From assembly GCA_964571815.1 (NCBI GenBank), contig CAZNDN010000215.1:1-5023 (forward strand): a DNA stretch of 5,023 nucleotides, given 5' to 3'. The position numbers and the translations under genes were made by a program. Shown piece after piece: positions 4,627-5,023 of the stretch. Source of the DNA: CAZNDN01 sp964571815. Its GTDB lineage: Bacteria > Fibrobacterota > Chitinivibrionia > Chitinivibrionales > WJKA01. Positions within the stretch are counted from its first letter, which is position 1. Each line of letters opens with the position of its first letter. The notes under the pieces are model-generated. The model saw nothing but the letters and a program-made list of their open reading frames with translations, did not search any database and was not told the DNA's origin.

Positions 4627-4668
4627 GCGGGTGTTACAATGCGTGACAGGATGCGCATTACATCCCGC
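4627..4668. other. 14-bp bulged hairpin
   Basis: GCGGG (4627-4631) pairs with CCCGC (4664-4668), TGT (4632-4634) with ACA (4660-4662), and AATGCG (4638-4643) with CGCATT (4654-4659), around a ten-base loop. Bulges are TAC on the left and a single T on the right. No T-run is adjacent. The symmetry is seen directly; the function is unknown. Confidence 0.45.
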
Positions 4669-4790
4669 GGATCTCATCGACTTCGGAATACGCGCGCGGC
4701 GCGCCGGAGGTGCAACACGGTCACATGAAATAAGCGGGGAATCGGGGAGCTGGAGTTGTGGAGATGGTCGTTTTGGGGCAAATACCCCCC

Positions 4791-4831
4791 CCTTAGAACG
4801 CATTTTGGGGCCCCCAGAATCGCTTCTAAGG
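4791..4831. repeat. 20-base inverted repeat around a single base
   Basis: The left arm 4791-4810 and right arm 4812-4831 are complementary except for three central positions (a CGC on the left where GCG would be needed) and one T-G pair. Arms start CCTTAGAA and end in TGGGG next to C4811. A run of eight C (4785-4792) overlaps the left end. No gene overlaps it with confidence. It could be a strong cruciform or RNA hairpin, or a remnant of a mobile hairpin element. Confidence 0.6.
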
Positions 4832-4900
4832 AGGCGTTTGAGCGCTTAAGAAAGGGCGAAATCGCCGAAATTGAAGCGGAATCGGGGATTCTCGTGGTCC

Positions 4901-4938
4901 GACCCGGAACGCGCGCGACCCGGAACGCGCGGAACGCG
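4901..4938. repeat. Tandem 16-base G+C-rich repeat
   Basis: GACCCGGAACGCGCG occurs at 4901-4915 and again at 4917-4931, one spacer base apart, followed by a partial third piece, GAACGCG (4932-4938). The stretch is much richer in CG dinucleotides than the flanking DNA. It lies in the gene-free right end. Confidence 0.6.
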
Positions 4939-4941
4939 GGG

Positions 4942-4967
4942 TCTCGATTCCCGGCCCTCCGGGCCTC
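4942..4967 (-). repeat. Possible diverged hairpin repeat (GGCCC-GGA-GGGCC)
   Basis: On the minus strand, GAG is followed by GGCCC-GGA-GGGCC (4965-4953), a perfect 5-bp stem with a triloop. A tail ending ATCGAGA follows. The GAG-stem-triloop-stem architecture matches copies B and C, but the loop is GGA instead of GTA and the tail is hardly related, so membership in the same family is uncertain. Confidence 0.3.
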
Positions 4968-5023
4968 GTCCTTCCTGAACCCGGCGTACCTCCGGCGCCC
5001 GGACCGCGAGGATACATGCCCCC

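Noticed and set aside
4561..5017. Open frames in the right end (93, 80 and 63 residues)
   Set aside because: They are low-complexity translations of inverted and G+C-rich tandem repeats, without start signals.

Overview
The window is bacterial chromosomal DNA of moderately high G+C. Compact protein genes are separated by unusually long, repeat-laden spacers. The best lineage clue is the secreted fibro-slime protein (307-1380, minus strand). It carries the GDDDVWVFIDG signature and a C-terminal tail that looks like a type IX secretion (Por) sorting domain. That combination points to the Fibrobacterota or a related FCB-group lineage. This is an inference from protein family features, not a taxonomic match.

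Layout, left to right. A minus-strand reading frame with coding character runs off the left edge (1 to about 120), but I cannot find a start for it. A small hairpin repeat lies immediately 5' of it (150-180). The fibro-slime gene follows on the minus strand. A 410-base divergent spacer (1381-1790) separates it from arfB (1791-2207, plus strand), the peptidyl-tRNA hydrolase that rescues stalled ribosomes. A 649-base spacer (2208-2856) holds several repeat types and no convincing gene. Next come a Bcp/PrxQ-type peroxiredoxin (2857-3300) and, 70 bases on and probably co-transcribed, a small four-helix membrane protein (3371-3853). From 3854 to the right edge (1170 bases) I find no convincing gene. 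This stretch holds heptad repeats, a second copy of a 54-base repeat, a tandem pair of A-rich repeats, several strong inverted repeats (one with a following T-rich tract) and a G+C-rich tandem repeat.

The genes do not form one pathway: there is one secreted surface protein, one translation-rescue factor, one antioxidant enzyme and one membrane protein of unknown role. The more unusual content is between the genes. There is (i) a short hairpin repeat whose stem sequence changes on both sides while the triloop and a CATGTCTGTAG tail persist; (ii) a 54-base repeat with a 7-bp hairpin placed downstream of two unrelated stop codons in the same orientation; (iii) three kinds of degenerate arrays with 7-base periodicity; and (iv) a hairpin-dense, gene-free right third. 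No tRNA, rRNA, CRISPR array, transposase or phage gene was seen.
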